A DNA stretch of 32,602 nucleotides. Origin: Chloroflexota bacterium (GTDB taxonomy: Bacteria > Chloroflexota > UBA6077 > JACQUR01). Numbering within the stretch: position 1 is the first letter of the stretch; every line of letters begins with the position of its first letter. The notes under the pieces were generated by a model. The model ran no database searches. It saw only the letters and a program-made list of their open reading frames with translations, and was not told the DNA's origin. The position numbers and the translations under genes were made by a program. The stretch is from contig JACQUR010000108.1 in assembly GCA_016210245.1 (NCBI GenBank), forward strand, positions 1 to 32,602, read 5' to 3'. Below, piece after piece: positions 1 to 8,070 of this stretch.

Positions 1-105
1 CCGGTGCCCACCCGCGTGCCGCCCGAGATCAAGGCGCGCATGGACCCGGGTGACTACGTCCGCCCGCTGAGCGACGAGGACGCAGCGTTCTTGCGAGGGG
101 AGTGA
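1..105 (+). CDS. UbiD-family decarboxylase, C-terminal end only (5' truncated by window)
   Basis: Frame 1 reads PVPTRVPPEIKARMDPGDYVRPLSDEDAAFLRGE*, close to the C-terminus of the complete UbiD at 8071-9582 (PAPTRVPPEVSARMDPGEYVGPLNDRVLRYVRGE*); the same GTGA overlap with the next gene is present. Confidence 0.85.
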   Translation, partial: PVPTRVPPEIKARMDPGDYVRPLSDEDAAFLRGE

Positions 106-107
106 CC

Positions 108-1586
108 ATGGCCGTCCAAGCCACGGCTGAGCTAGCCAGAGCGACGAAACCTCAGTGGCGCGACCTGCGCGAGTGGCTGCAGTTGGTCGAGGCCATCGGC
201 GAGCTGAAGACGGTGCGCGGGGCCACCTCGGAGGCGGACATCGGCGCGATCACCGAGATGTGCGAGCACGCCGACCAGAGCCCGTGCCTGCTGTTCGACG
301 ACATCCCGGGCTTTCAGCGCGGCTTCCGGGTGATGTCGAACGGCATGGGCACCCGCCGCCGCCAGGCGATCACCCTCGGCCTCGACCCCGCGGAGGCCTC
401 CCACGAGCGGCTGCTTGAGTTCTGGCGCGGGCTGCTGCGCGGCTTCACGCCCATTCCCGCGGTCACCGTTGGGCAGGGGCCGATCCAGGAGAACATCCTG
501 CGGGGCGAGGACGTGGACTTGGGCCGCCTCCCAGCCCCGATCTGGCACCCGCTCGACGGCGGGCGCTTCATCGGCACCGCCAGCGTGAACATCGTGCGCG
601 ACCCGGATACCGGGGTAGTCAACGCCGGCACCTACCGCAACCAGATCTTCGACCGCAACAGCGTCGGCATCCGGGTGGCCCCGCCGCACCACGGCGGGAT
701 CATCAAGGAGAAGTACCTGAAGCGCGGCGAGCCCTGCCCCGTGGTGGTGGTGGTGGGCTGCGACCCGCTGCTGTTCATGGCCTCGTGCGTGGAAGGCATT
801 CCCTTTGGCCTGAGCGAGTTCGACTGGGCCGGGGGGGTGCGCGGCCGGCCGATCGAGATGATCCAGGGCGAGGTGACCGGGCTGCCCATCCCGGCCTATG
901 CCGAGATCGCGCTGGAGGGCTTCGTCGTCCCGGACGAGTTCCACAAGGAAGGGCCGTACGGCGAGTGGATGGGCTACTACCAGGACGGGTACCAGCGCGA
1001 CCAGGTGGTGCGGGTCCACCGCATCTACCACCGCGACAACCCGGTCATCCTGGGCTGTCCCCAGGGCAAGCCGCCCCACGAGGACAACCGCTTCCTGGCC
1101 TACCTGCGCTCCGGCATGATCTGGGACCAACTGGAGAAGGCCGGCGTGCCAGGGGTGGTGGGGGTCTGGTCCCCGCCGGAGGGTGGCAACCGGCTGATGA
1201 CCGTGGTGGCGATCAAGCAGCAGTACCCCGGCCACGCCAAGCAGGCGGCGCTCATCGCCTCCCAATGCGCGGGCTCAGTGGAGATGTGCCGTCTGGTGGT
1301 CGTGGTCGACGACTACGTGGACGTGACCAACCTGCAGGACGTGATGTGGGCGATCCTGGCCCGCTCCGACCCGGCCCGCGACGTGGAGATCATCACCCGC
1401 ACCAAGGGCAGCCGGATCGATATCGGCATGGGCCCCGATGAGCGCGAGCTGAAGATGATGTCGCGCATGATCATCGATGCTACCACGCCCTACGAGTGGC
1501 TGAACCACCCGCTGGCGGGCGAGCCGATCTGCACGCCGGAGCGCACCCGGGCCACGCTGGAGAAGTGGGGCTGGATCCTGAGTTGA
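108..1586 (+). CDS. UbiD-family (prFMN-dependent) decarboxylase, type B
   Basis: ORF 102-1586; NAGTYRNQIFDRNSVGIR and KEGPYGEWMGYYQDGY match UbiD prFMN/active-site regions. ATG at 108 (or GTG at 102). Confidence 0.9.
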   Translation: MAVQATAELARATKPQWRDLREWLQLVEAIGELKTVRGATSEADIGAITEMCEHADQSPCLLFDDIPGFQRGFRVMSNGMGTRRRQAITLGLDPAEASHERLLEFWRGLLRGFTPIPAVTVGQGPIQENILRGEDVDLGRLPAPIWHPLDGGRFIGTASVNIVRDPDTGVVNAGTYRNQIFDRNSVGIRVAPPHHGGIIKEKYLKRGEPCPVVVVVGCDPLLFMASCVEGIPFGLSEFDWAGGVRGRPIEMIQGEVTGLPIPAYAEIALEGFVVPDEFHKEGPYGEWMGYYQDGYQRDQVVRVHRIYHRDNPVILGCPQGKPPHEDNRFLAYLRSGMIWDQLEKAGVPGVVGVWSPPEGGNRLMTVVAIKQQYPGHAKQAALIASQCAGSVEMCRLVVVVDDYVDVTNLQDVMWAILARSDPARDVEIITRTKGSRIDIGMGPDERELKMMSRMIIDATTPYEWLNHPLAGEPICTPERTRATLEKWGWILS

Positions 1587-1674
1587 GATTTCGGATTTCG
1601 GATTTCGGATTTCGGATTGAGGAGGCGTGAGGCCCGGTCCCCAATCCGAAATCCGAAATCCGAAATCCGAAATC
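1587..1674. repeat. Inverted repeat with heptamer arms (ATTTCGG)n
   Basis: Left arm 1587-1618 gatttcggatttcggatttcggatttcggatt; right arm 1643-1674 is its exact reverse complement (32 nt). Confidence 0.95.
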
Positions 1675-1686
1675 CAAGGAGTGGAC

Positions 1687-3969
1687 ATGGCGATAGGACA
1701 GGCGGTCCCGATGGTGGACTGGTGGTCGCGCGTGACCGGAGAGGTGGCCTACGCCCTCAACCTGAAGCTGCCGGGCATGCTGCACGCGCGCGTCTTGCAC
1801 AGCCCGCACGCTCACGCGCGGCTGGTGCGGGTGGACACCTCGAGGGCCGAGCGGCTGCCGGGGGTCGCGGCGGCCATCAGCCGCAACGACCTGCTCGGGC
1901 AGGACCAGTTCTCCCCGTACTACGGCCCGGTCATCCGCGACCAGACGCCGCTGGCGCTGGACCGGGTGCGCTACGTGGGCGAGCCGGTGGCGGCGGTCGC
2001 CGCGGTCGACGAGGACACCGCGGCCGAGGCGCTGGACCTGATCGAGGTGGAGTACGAGGAACTGCCGGCTGTCTTCGATCCGGAGGCCGCGCTGGCGCCC
2101 GGGGCGCCGCTGCTGCACGAGGGGCCGCGGCGGGTCATTCCCGCCCGACTCGAGGTGCGGGCGCGGTCGAAGGAAGGGACGAACATCATCCACCTGTTCA
2201 CCCAGCGCAAGGGCGACGTGGAGCAGGGGTTCCGCGAGGCGGACCTCATCATCGAAAACGTGTACACCAGCCCGCCGGTGGCGCACGTGCCGATGGAGCC
2301 CCACAACGCCATCGCCCAGGTGCGGGACGGCCGGATCACCATCTGGACATCGAACCAGAGCCCGCACCTGGTCCAGATGCAGATCGCGGACATCTTCCGC
2401 TTGCCGACGGCCGACGTGCGGGTGATCGTCTCCACCCTCGGTGGCGGCTATGGCGGCAAGATCAACGCCAGGATCGAGCCCATGGCCGCGCTGCTGGCCT
2501 GGAAGGCGCGGCGGCCGGTGCGGCTGGCGCTGCGGCGCAACGAGGAGTTCCTGGTCTACACCCAGCACGCCGTGAAGGTCCGGCTCAAGACGGGGGTGAA
2601 GCGCGATGGGACGCTGGTGGCCCACGAGGCTACCTGCTACTACAACGGCGGCCCCTTCGCCGACAGCTCGCCCAACCTGATCCAGCGAGCCTACGCGTCC
2701 ACCGGACCGTACCGGGTACCCAACCTCAAGACGGACTCCTACGGCGTCTACACTAACGCCCTGCCGGCAGGAGCCTTCCGCGGCTACGGGATCACCCAGG
2801 TCGCCTGGGCGCACGAGCTCCAGATGGACCTCATTGCCGACCAGCTCGGGATCGACCCGCTCGAGCTGCGGCGCAAGAACGTGCTGCACGAAGGTGAGCC
2901 CTTCACCACGGGCGAGCCGTTCCCCGAGTGCCACTACCCCGAACTACTGGAGGAAGCGGCTCGACGGATCGGCTGGGGCGAGGGGCCGCTGGTGGTGCGC
3001 GAGGGCACCAGGATCCGCGCCAAGGGCCTGAGCTGCATCGTCAAGGGCGCCGCGACCGTGCCGTCCTCGGCGATCGTCAAGCTGAACGGCGACGGCAGCC
3101 TGAACGTGCTGGTCAGCAGCGTGGAGATGGGCCAGGGGGCGCAGACGGTGCTGGGCCAGATCGCGGCCGACGAAGCCGGGCTGCCGTTCGAGCGAGTCCG
3201 GGTGTCCGAGCCCGACACGGCCGTCACCCCCTTCGACCACATGACCGCCGCGAGCCGCACGACCTTCACCATGGGCACGGCCGTGCGCTACGCCGTCCAG
3301 GATGTGAAGCGGCAACTGCTGGAGCTCGGGGCCGACCTGCTGGAGGTGTCCAGAGACGACGTGGTGCTGGAGGATGGGCGGGTGAAAGTGCGCGGCGCGC
3401 CCGATCGCTCGCTCGGCTACGGCGACGTGGTCCGCCGGGCGCTGCGCGGCAACCTGCTGGGCCACGGCTACTTCGGGCCGACGACGCACCTGGACCTGGA
3501 GACCGGCCAGGGAAAGGGATCGGCGCAGTGGCACCCGGCGGTGGTGACGTGCGAGGTGGAGGTCGACACGGAAACGGGCAAGGTGGAGGTGACGCGCCTG
3601 CACGCCTGCCTGTACGTCGGGCGGGCCATCAACCCGCGCTTCTGCGAGCTGCAGGTCGAGGGCAGCGCCCTGTTCGGACTGGGCCAGGCGCTGTTCGAGG
3701 AAGTGGTCCTGGACACCGACGGTCGCATCGCCAATCCCAACCTGAGCGACTACATGATCCCGTCGTTCGAAGACGTGCCCCACGAGTTGACGACGTACGT
3801 CCTCGAGTCGGCACATACCAAGGAGGTCCACGGGATCGGCGAGACCGCGGTCCCACCGATTCGGCCGGCCATCGGCAACGCGGTCAACCGAGCGCTGGGC
3901 ACGCGCATCTTCGATCTGCCGCTTACCCCGGAGAGGGTGCTGCGGGCGCTGCAGGAGCAGCGTGGCTAG
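1687..3969 (+). CDS. Xanthine dehydrogenase family protein, molybdopterin-binding (large) subunit
   Basis: LGGGYGGK, AGAFRGYG, SSVEMGQG and HGIGETAVPP motifs; ATG at 1687 preceded by AAGGAG. Confidence 0.92.
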   Translation: MAIGQAVPMVDWWSRVTGEVAYALNLKLPGMLHARVLHSPHAHARLVRVDTSRAERLPGVAAAISRNDLLGQDQFSPYYGPVIRDQTPLALDRVRYVGEPVAAVAAVDEDTAAEALDLIEVEYEELPAVFDPEAALAPGAPLLHEGPRRVIPARLEVRARSKEGTNIIHLFTQRKGDVEQGFREADLIIENVYTSPPVAHVPMEPHNAIAQVRDGRITIWTSNQSPHLVQMQIADIFRLPTADVRVIVSTLGGGYGGKINARIEPMAALLAWKARRPVRLALRRNEEFLVYTQHAVKVRLKTGVKRDGTLVAHEATCYYNGGPFADSSPNLIQRAYASTGPYRVPNLKTDSYGVYTNALPAGAFRGYGITQVAWAHELQMDLIADQLGIDPLELRRKNVLHEGEPFTTGEPFPECHYPELLEEAARRIGWGEGPLVVREGTRIRAKGLSCIVKGAATVPSSAIVKLNGDGSLNVLVSSVEMGQGAQTVLGQIAADEAGLPFERVRVSEPDTAVTPFDHMTAASRTTFTMGTAVRYAVQDVKRQLLELGADLLEVSRDDVVLEDGRVKVRGAPDRSLGYGDVVRRALRGNLLGHGYFGPTTHLDLETGQGKGSAQWHPAVVTCEVEVDTETGKVEVTRLHACLYVGRAINPRFCELQVEGSALFGLGQALFEEVVLDTDGRIANPNLSDYMIPSFEDVPHELTTYVLESAHTKEVHGIGETAVPPIRPAIGNAVNRALGTRIFDLPLTPERVLRALQEQRG

Positions 3970-4028
3970 TGGCGAGTGCCGAGTGATGCGTGGTCGGTCA
4001 ATCAAGGTGTGCGGGAAGGAAGGGGGTT

Positions 4029-4096
4029 ATCCGAGCCGCGACCGTGAGGGAGCGCGGACCCCGGGGGCCGCGCGCCCTCACGGTCGCGGCTCGGAT
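4029..4096. repeat. 22-bp perfect inverted repeat (ATCCGAGCCGCGACCGTGAGGG)
   Basis: Arms 4029-4050 and 4075-4096 are exact reverse complements. Confidence 0.95.
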
Positions 4097-4126
4097 GGAA
4101 GCTTGGCAACGGAGGTCAAGCTGCTC

Positions 4127-5335
4127 ATGAAGGTATTCCCAGCTCGGCTCCTGACGCTGCTGGCGGCGCTGCTCCTCGCGGCCTGCGCGCCCGCGGCGGC
4201 GCCCAGCCCCACCGTAGCGCCTGCCAGGCCCGCGCCGACGGCCGCGCCCGCGCAACTGACGGCCGCTCCGGCCAGGCCGACCGAGAAGCCGGCCGCGACG
4301 GCGGCCGCGGAGAAGCCGGCGGCCAAGCCGACCGAGAAGCCGGCTGCCAAGCCCGCCTTCGATGAGCAGGCGGTGGCCGACTTCTACCGGGGCAAGACCG
4401 TCAAGATCATCGTCACCTTCCCGCCGGGCGGGAGCTTCGACGTCAACTCGCGCCTGATGGCCAAGTACATGTCGAAGCTCATCCCTGGCAACCCCACGAT
4501 CATCGTTGAGAACATGCCGGGCGCGGCTGGCCTGCTGGGCACGAACCACGTGTACAACGTGGCGCCTCAGGATGGCACCGTCATCGGCGTCACCAACGGC
4601 AGCGCGACGGTGCTGGAGCAGCTCTTCGGCGGGCAGGCCGTCCAGTACGACGCCAGGAAGCTGCTGTACCTCGGCGCTCCGTTTCCATTCAGCTACGTGC
4701 TCATCGTGGGCAAGGCTTCCGGCTTCAAGCAGTTCGACCAGGTCCTGGGCCCGAGCGCCAGGCAGATTGTCCTGGGCGGCAGCGCCCCGGGCTCGGCCAC
4801 CTACGACGCGCCCATCCTGGTCCGTGAGATGCTGGGCGGCAACGTGAAGCTGGTTCCGGGCTATCCGGGCGTGCCCGAGCGCGCCCTGGCGATCGAGCGA
4901 GGCGAGATCGACGGCGCCTTCGAGGTCTGGGAAGGCGCCAAGGTAGCGATTCTGCCGAAGCTGCAGGGCGGAGAGCTGCTACTGCTGGCCCAGTTCACCG
5001 ACGCCCCGCTCAAGGACCTGCCGAACACTCCGACCGTGCTGAGCTTCGCCAGGAGCGAGGAACAGCGCCAACTGCTGCGCCTGGGTATCGTCGTGCCCGG
5101 CCAGTTCTCGGTCCAGTATTTCCTTGCCCCCGGCGTGCCCGGGGACCGCGTGCAGGCGCTGAAAGCCGCCTGGGCGAAGACCACGCTCGACCAGGAGTAC
5201 CTGGCCGAGGCGAAGAAGGCCAATCTGGAGATTCAGCCGCTCAGCGGCGAGCAGCTCCAGAAGCTGGTCCTGGAGTTCCTGGACATGCCGGCCGACCTGA
5301 AGACGAAGTTGAAGAACGCGATGCGTCCAAGTTGA
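4127..5335 (+). CDS. TctC/Bug-type (tripartite tricarboxylate family) substrate-binding lipoprotein
   Basis: MKVFPARLLTLLAALLLAAC lipobox, Ala/Pro/Lys linker, then GKTVKIIVTFPPGGSFDVNSRLMAKYMSKLIPGNPTIIVENMPGAAG typical of the family. ATG at 4127 rather than 3962. Confidence 0.88.
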   Translation: MKVFPARLLTLLAALLLAACAPAAAPSPTVAPARPAPTAAPAQLTAAPARPTEKPAATAAAEKPAAKPTEKPAAKPAFDEQAVADFYRGKTVKIIVTFPPGGSFDVNSRLMAKYMSKLIPGNPTIIVENMPGAAGLLGTNHVYNVAPQDGTVIGVTNGSATVLEQLFGGQAVQYDARKLLYLGAPFPFSYVLIVGKASGFKQFDQVLGPSARQIVLGGSAPGSATYDAPILVREMLGGNVKLVPGYPGVPERALAIERGEIDGAFEVWEGAKVAILPKLQGGELLLLAQFTDAPLKDLPNTPTVLSFARSEEQRQLLRLGIVVPGQFSVQYFLAPGVPGDRVQALKAAWAKTTLDQEYLAEAKKANLEIQPLSGEQLQKLVLEFLDMPADLKTKLKNAMRPS

Positions 5336-5342
5336 GGTTCGG

Positions 5343-5417
5343 GATGCTCGAACGGTGGGCTTTCTGGCGATGCCGGCAGATATCAAGTCCAGGCTGCAGC
5401 GGGTGATGCGCCCGTGA
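5343..5417 (+). pseudogene. C-terminal remnant of a second TctC/Bug-type binding protein
   Basis: Reads ...TVGFLAMPADIKSRLQRVMRP*, matching the C-terminus of 4127-5335 (LEFLDMPADLKTKLKNAMRPS*); no intact upstream body. Confidence 0.75.
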
Positions 5418-7897
5418 AGCAGGCGCTGGCCAATCGGGATGGGGGAAGGGCGTCCTTCGACAGGCTCAGGACGAGCGTGGGGCCGGTCGGGCAGAGCGTG
5501 CCGGTGGTCGACGCCTACGAGCGCGTCACGGGGCAGGTGGGCTATGTGCTCAACGTCGAGCTGCCCGGCATGCTGGCCGGGCGGATCCTGCGCAGCCCGC
5601 ACCCCCACGCCCGAGTGCTCCGCGTCGACGCCTCGCGCGCCGAGCGCCTGCCGGGCGTCGTGGCTGTCCTGACCCGGGCGGACCTGGAGCACCCGGAGGC
5701 CCTCACTCCCCGCTACGGGCGGATGCTCTGCGACCAGACCATCGTGGCGGTAGACCGGGTGCGCTTCGTCGGCGACCCGGTGGCGGCGGTAGCGGCCGTG
5801 GACGAGGAGGTGGCCGACGAAGCGCTCGACCTGATCGAGGTCGACTACGAGCCGCTGCCAGCCGTGTTCGAGGTGGACGAGGCGCTGCGGCCGGACGCGC
5901 CGCTGCTCCACGAGCCCCGGCCGGAGGTGCAACCCGGGCTCGGGCACCTGGCCGGGGCCGTCGCCGGAGCGAACAACCTGTGCGGCCACTTCAAACTGCG
6001 CCGAGGCGATGTGGAGCAGGGCTTCGCCCAGGCGGACTTCGTCTTCGAGGACACCTTTCGCTCCCCCGCCGTGCAGCACGTGTCGCTCGAGCCGCACGTC
6101 ACCGTTGCCCAGTACGAGGGCGGCCGGCTCACCCTCTGGTCCTCTACCCAGATGCCCCACGCGATCCGAGCCCAGATGGCGACGATGTTCCACCTGCCGC
6201 AGTCGAAGGTGCGGGTCATCGTCCACACCCTGGGCGGCGGGTATGGCGCCAAGGGCTCGCTCCGACTCGAGCCGATCGCCAGCCTGCTGGCCTGGAAGGC
6301 GCGGCGGCCGGTCAAGATCGTCCTGCGGCGTGCGGAGGAGTTCGTCACGGTCACCAAGCACGCCGCGACTGTCCACGTGAAGACCGGGGTGATGCGGGAT
6401 GGGACCCTCGTGGCGCGACAGATGGCTACCTACTTCAACACCGGCGCCTACGCCGACATCGGGCCGCTCGTCGCCCGCAACGGCGGCCTGGCCATGGTCG
6501 GCCCATACCGGGTCCCGCACGTGAAGATCGACTCGTACGCGGTCTGGACCAACCTCGTTCCAGCCGGGGCGTTTCGCGGCTTTGGCGTGCCGCAGGCGGC
6601 CTGGGCGTACGAGAGCCAGATGGACATGATCGCCGAGCGGTTGGGCATGGACCCGCTCGAGCTGCGGCGCCGGAACGTGGTCCACGACGGCGATCGCCAC
6701 CCGAGCGGCCAGGAGCTCGAGGACCTGCACTTCGACGAGCTGATCGAGGGTGCGGTGGCGTCCGTCGCCTGGCAGCCGGGCGACGCCTGGTGGCTGAGGC
6801 AGGCCGCGGCGGGTGGGCAGGATGAGAGCAGGTCTCGGCAGGCCCGCCCTTCAGGGCGGCAGCCCAGAGAGGCCGCCGCCCTGAAGGGCGGGCCTGGGAG
6901 CGCCGCGGAGCCGGGTGGGCAGGGCGGGCGAGAGACCAGCAAGCGCCGGGGGAAGGCCGTGACCGTCATCATGAAGTCCACGCTCACGCCGTCGACCTCC
7001 ACCGCCTCGGCCAAGCTGAATGAAGACGGCAGCCTGGACGTGGCCACCAGCAGCGTCGAGATGGGGCAGGGCGCCACGACGGCGCTGGCCCAGCTCGCCG
7101 CCGAGGCCGCGGAGCTGCCTTACCAGCGCGTGCGGGTGTCCGAGCCCGACACCGACGTGACCCCTTACGACCAGCAGACCAGTTCCAGTCGCACCACCTT
7201 CTCGATGGGCACGGCCGTAGCCCAGGCGGCCCGGGAGGTCAAGCGCCAGGTCCTGGAGCTGGCGGCGGGGCTGCTGGAGGTCGGGGTGGACGACCTGGTG
7301 GCGCGCAACGGCAGGGTGGAGGTCCGCGGGGCACCCGAGCGCGGACTCGACTACGGCGAGGTGGTGCGCAAGGGCCGGCGGGGCAACCTGCTCGGCCAGG
7401 GCGCCTGCGTCACGAAGGGCGGCCTGGACCCCGAGACAGGACAGGGCTTCGCCTCCGTCCACTGGCACCAGGCCACAGCCGCGTGCGAAGTCGAGGTCGA
7501 CACCGAGACCGGGAAGATCGAGGTGCTCAAGTTCGACTCCGGGGCGTTCGCGGGTAGGATGGTGAATCCCCGGCTGTGCGAGCTGCAGACCGAGGGGAAC
7601 ACCCTGTTTGGCCTGGGGCAGGCGCTCTTCGAGGAGATGCGGTACGAAGACGGCCAGGTGGTGAACCAGAACCTGGCCGACTACATGATCCCGTCCTTCA
7701 AGGACGTGCCTGGCGACCTGGTCAGCTCGATCCTGGAACGGGCGGAGAGGGGCGAGGTCCACGGCATCGGCGAAACCTCGCTCCCCCCAGTGATGGCGGC
7801 GATCGCGAACGCCGTCTACAACGCAGTAGGAGTGCGCATCACAGACCTGCCGCTCACGGCGGAGAAGGTGTTAGCAGTGCTGAGTGCTGAGTCCTGA
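5414..7897 (+). CDS. Xanthine dehydrogenase family protein, molybdopterin-binding subunit with repeat-derived insert
   Basis: LGGGYGAKG, AGAFRGFG, SSVEMGQG and HGIGETSLPP motifs; paralog of 1687-3969. GTG 5414 overlaps the stop of the remnant (GTGA). Confidence 0.9.
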   Translation: MKQALANRDGGRASFDRLRTSVGPVGQSVPVVDAYERVTGQVGYVLNVELPGMLAGRILRSPHPHARVLRVDASRAERLPGVVAVLTRADLEHPEALTPRYGRMLCDQTIVAVDRVRFVGDPVAAVAAVDEEVADEALDLIEVDYEPLPAVFEVDEALRPDAPLLHEPRPEVQPGLGHLAGAVAGANNLCGHFKLRRGDVEQGFAQADFVFEDTFRSPAVQHVSLEPHVTVAQYEGGRLTLWSSTQMPHAIRAQMATMFHLPQSKVRVIVHTLGGGYGAKGSLRLEPIASLLAWKARRPVKIVLRRAEEFVTVTKHAATVHVKTGVMRDGTLVARQMATYFNTGAYADIGPLVARNGGLAMVGPYRVPHVKIDSYAVWTNLVPAGAFRGFGVPQAAWAYESQMDMIAERLGMDPLELRRRNVVHDGDRHPSGQELEDLHFDELIEGAVASVAWQPGDAWWLRQAAAGGQDESRSRQARPSGRQPREAAALKGGPGSAAEPGGQGGRETSKRRGKAVTVIMKSTLTPSTSTASAKLNEDGSLDVATSSVEMGQGATTALAQLAAEAAELPYQRVRVSEPDTDVTPYDQQTSSSRTTFSMGTAVAQAAREVKRQVLELAAGLLEVGVDDLVARNGRVEVRGAPERGLDYGEVVRKGRRGNLLGQGACVTKGGLDPETGQGFASVHWHQATAACEVEVDTETGKIEVLKFDSGAFAGRMVNPRLCELQTEGNTLFGLGQALFEEMRYEDGQVVNQNLADYMIPSFKDVPGDLVSSILERAERGEVHGIGETSLPPVMAAIANAVYNAVGVRITDLPLTAEKVLAVLSAES
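5453..5476. repeat. Dispersed-repeat-like half site TCCTTCGACAGGCTCAGGACGAGC inside a CDS N-terminus
   Basis: Encodes SFDRLRTS in the 5414-7897 ORF; absent from the paralog N-terminus at 1687. Assignment to a repeat family is from memory. Confidence 0.5.
6840..6895. repeat. 21-bp perfect inverted repeat of the GCCCGCCCTTCAGGGCGGC family inside a CDS
   Basis: Arms 6840-6860 aggcccgcccttcagggcggc and 6875-6895 gccgccctgaagggcgggcct; related copies at 16906-16971 and 30366-30570. Confidence 0.95.
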
Positions 7898-8060
7898 GTC
7901 CTGAGTCAGGGACGAGCACTCAGCACTCAGCACTCAGCACTCAGCACTCAAGACTCAAGACTCAGCACTCAGGACTCAGGACTCAGCACTCAGGACTCAA
8001 GACTCAAGACTCAGCACTCAGGACTCAGCACTCAAGACTCAGGACTCAGGACTCAGCACT
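7883..8060. repeat. Heptamer tandem array (NNACTCA, NN = GC/GG/AG), about 20 units, with mirrored left arm
   Basis: 20 consecutive 7-bp units from 7916 to 8055 plus partial gcact 8056-8060; 7883-7907 is the exact reverse complement of 8036-8060 (25 nt). Confidence 0.95.
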
Positions 8061-8070
8061 GGAGGAGGCC

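Noticed and set aside
132-1265. Long minus-strand ORFs opposite + strand genes (132-1265, 1480-2934, 4979-6730, 9609-10985, 12382-13707, 17931-19325, 22265-23506)
   Set aside because: High-GC shadow ORFs antisense to clearly recognisable proteins; low-complexity H/R/G/V-rich translations without family motifs.
7916-8060. Possible CRISPR array
   Set aside because: Period is 7 bp with no unique spacers and no cas genes; it is a tandem heptamer array.
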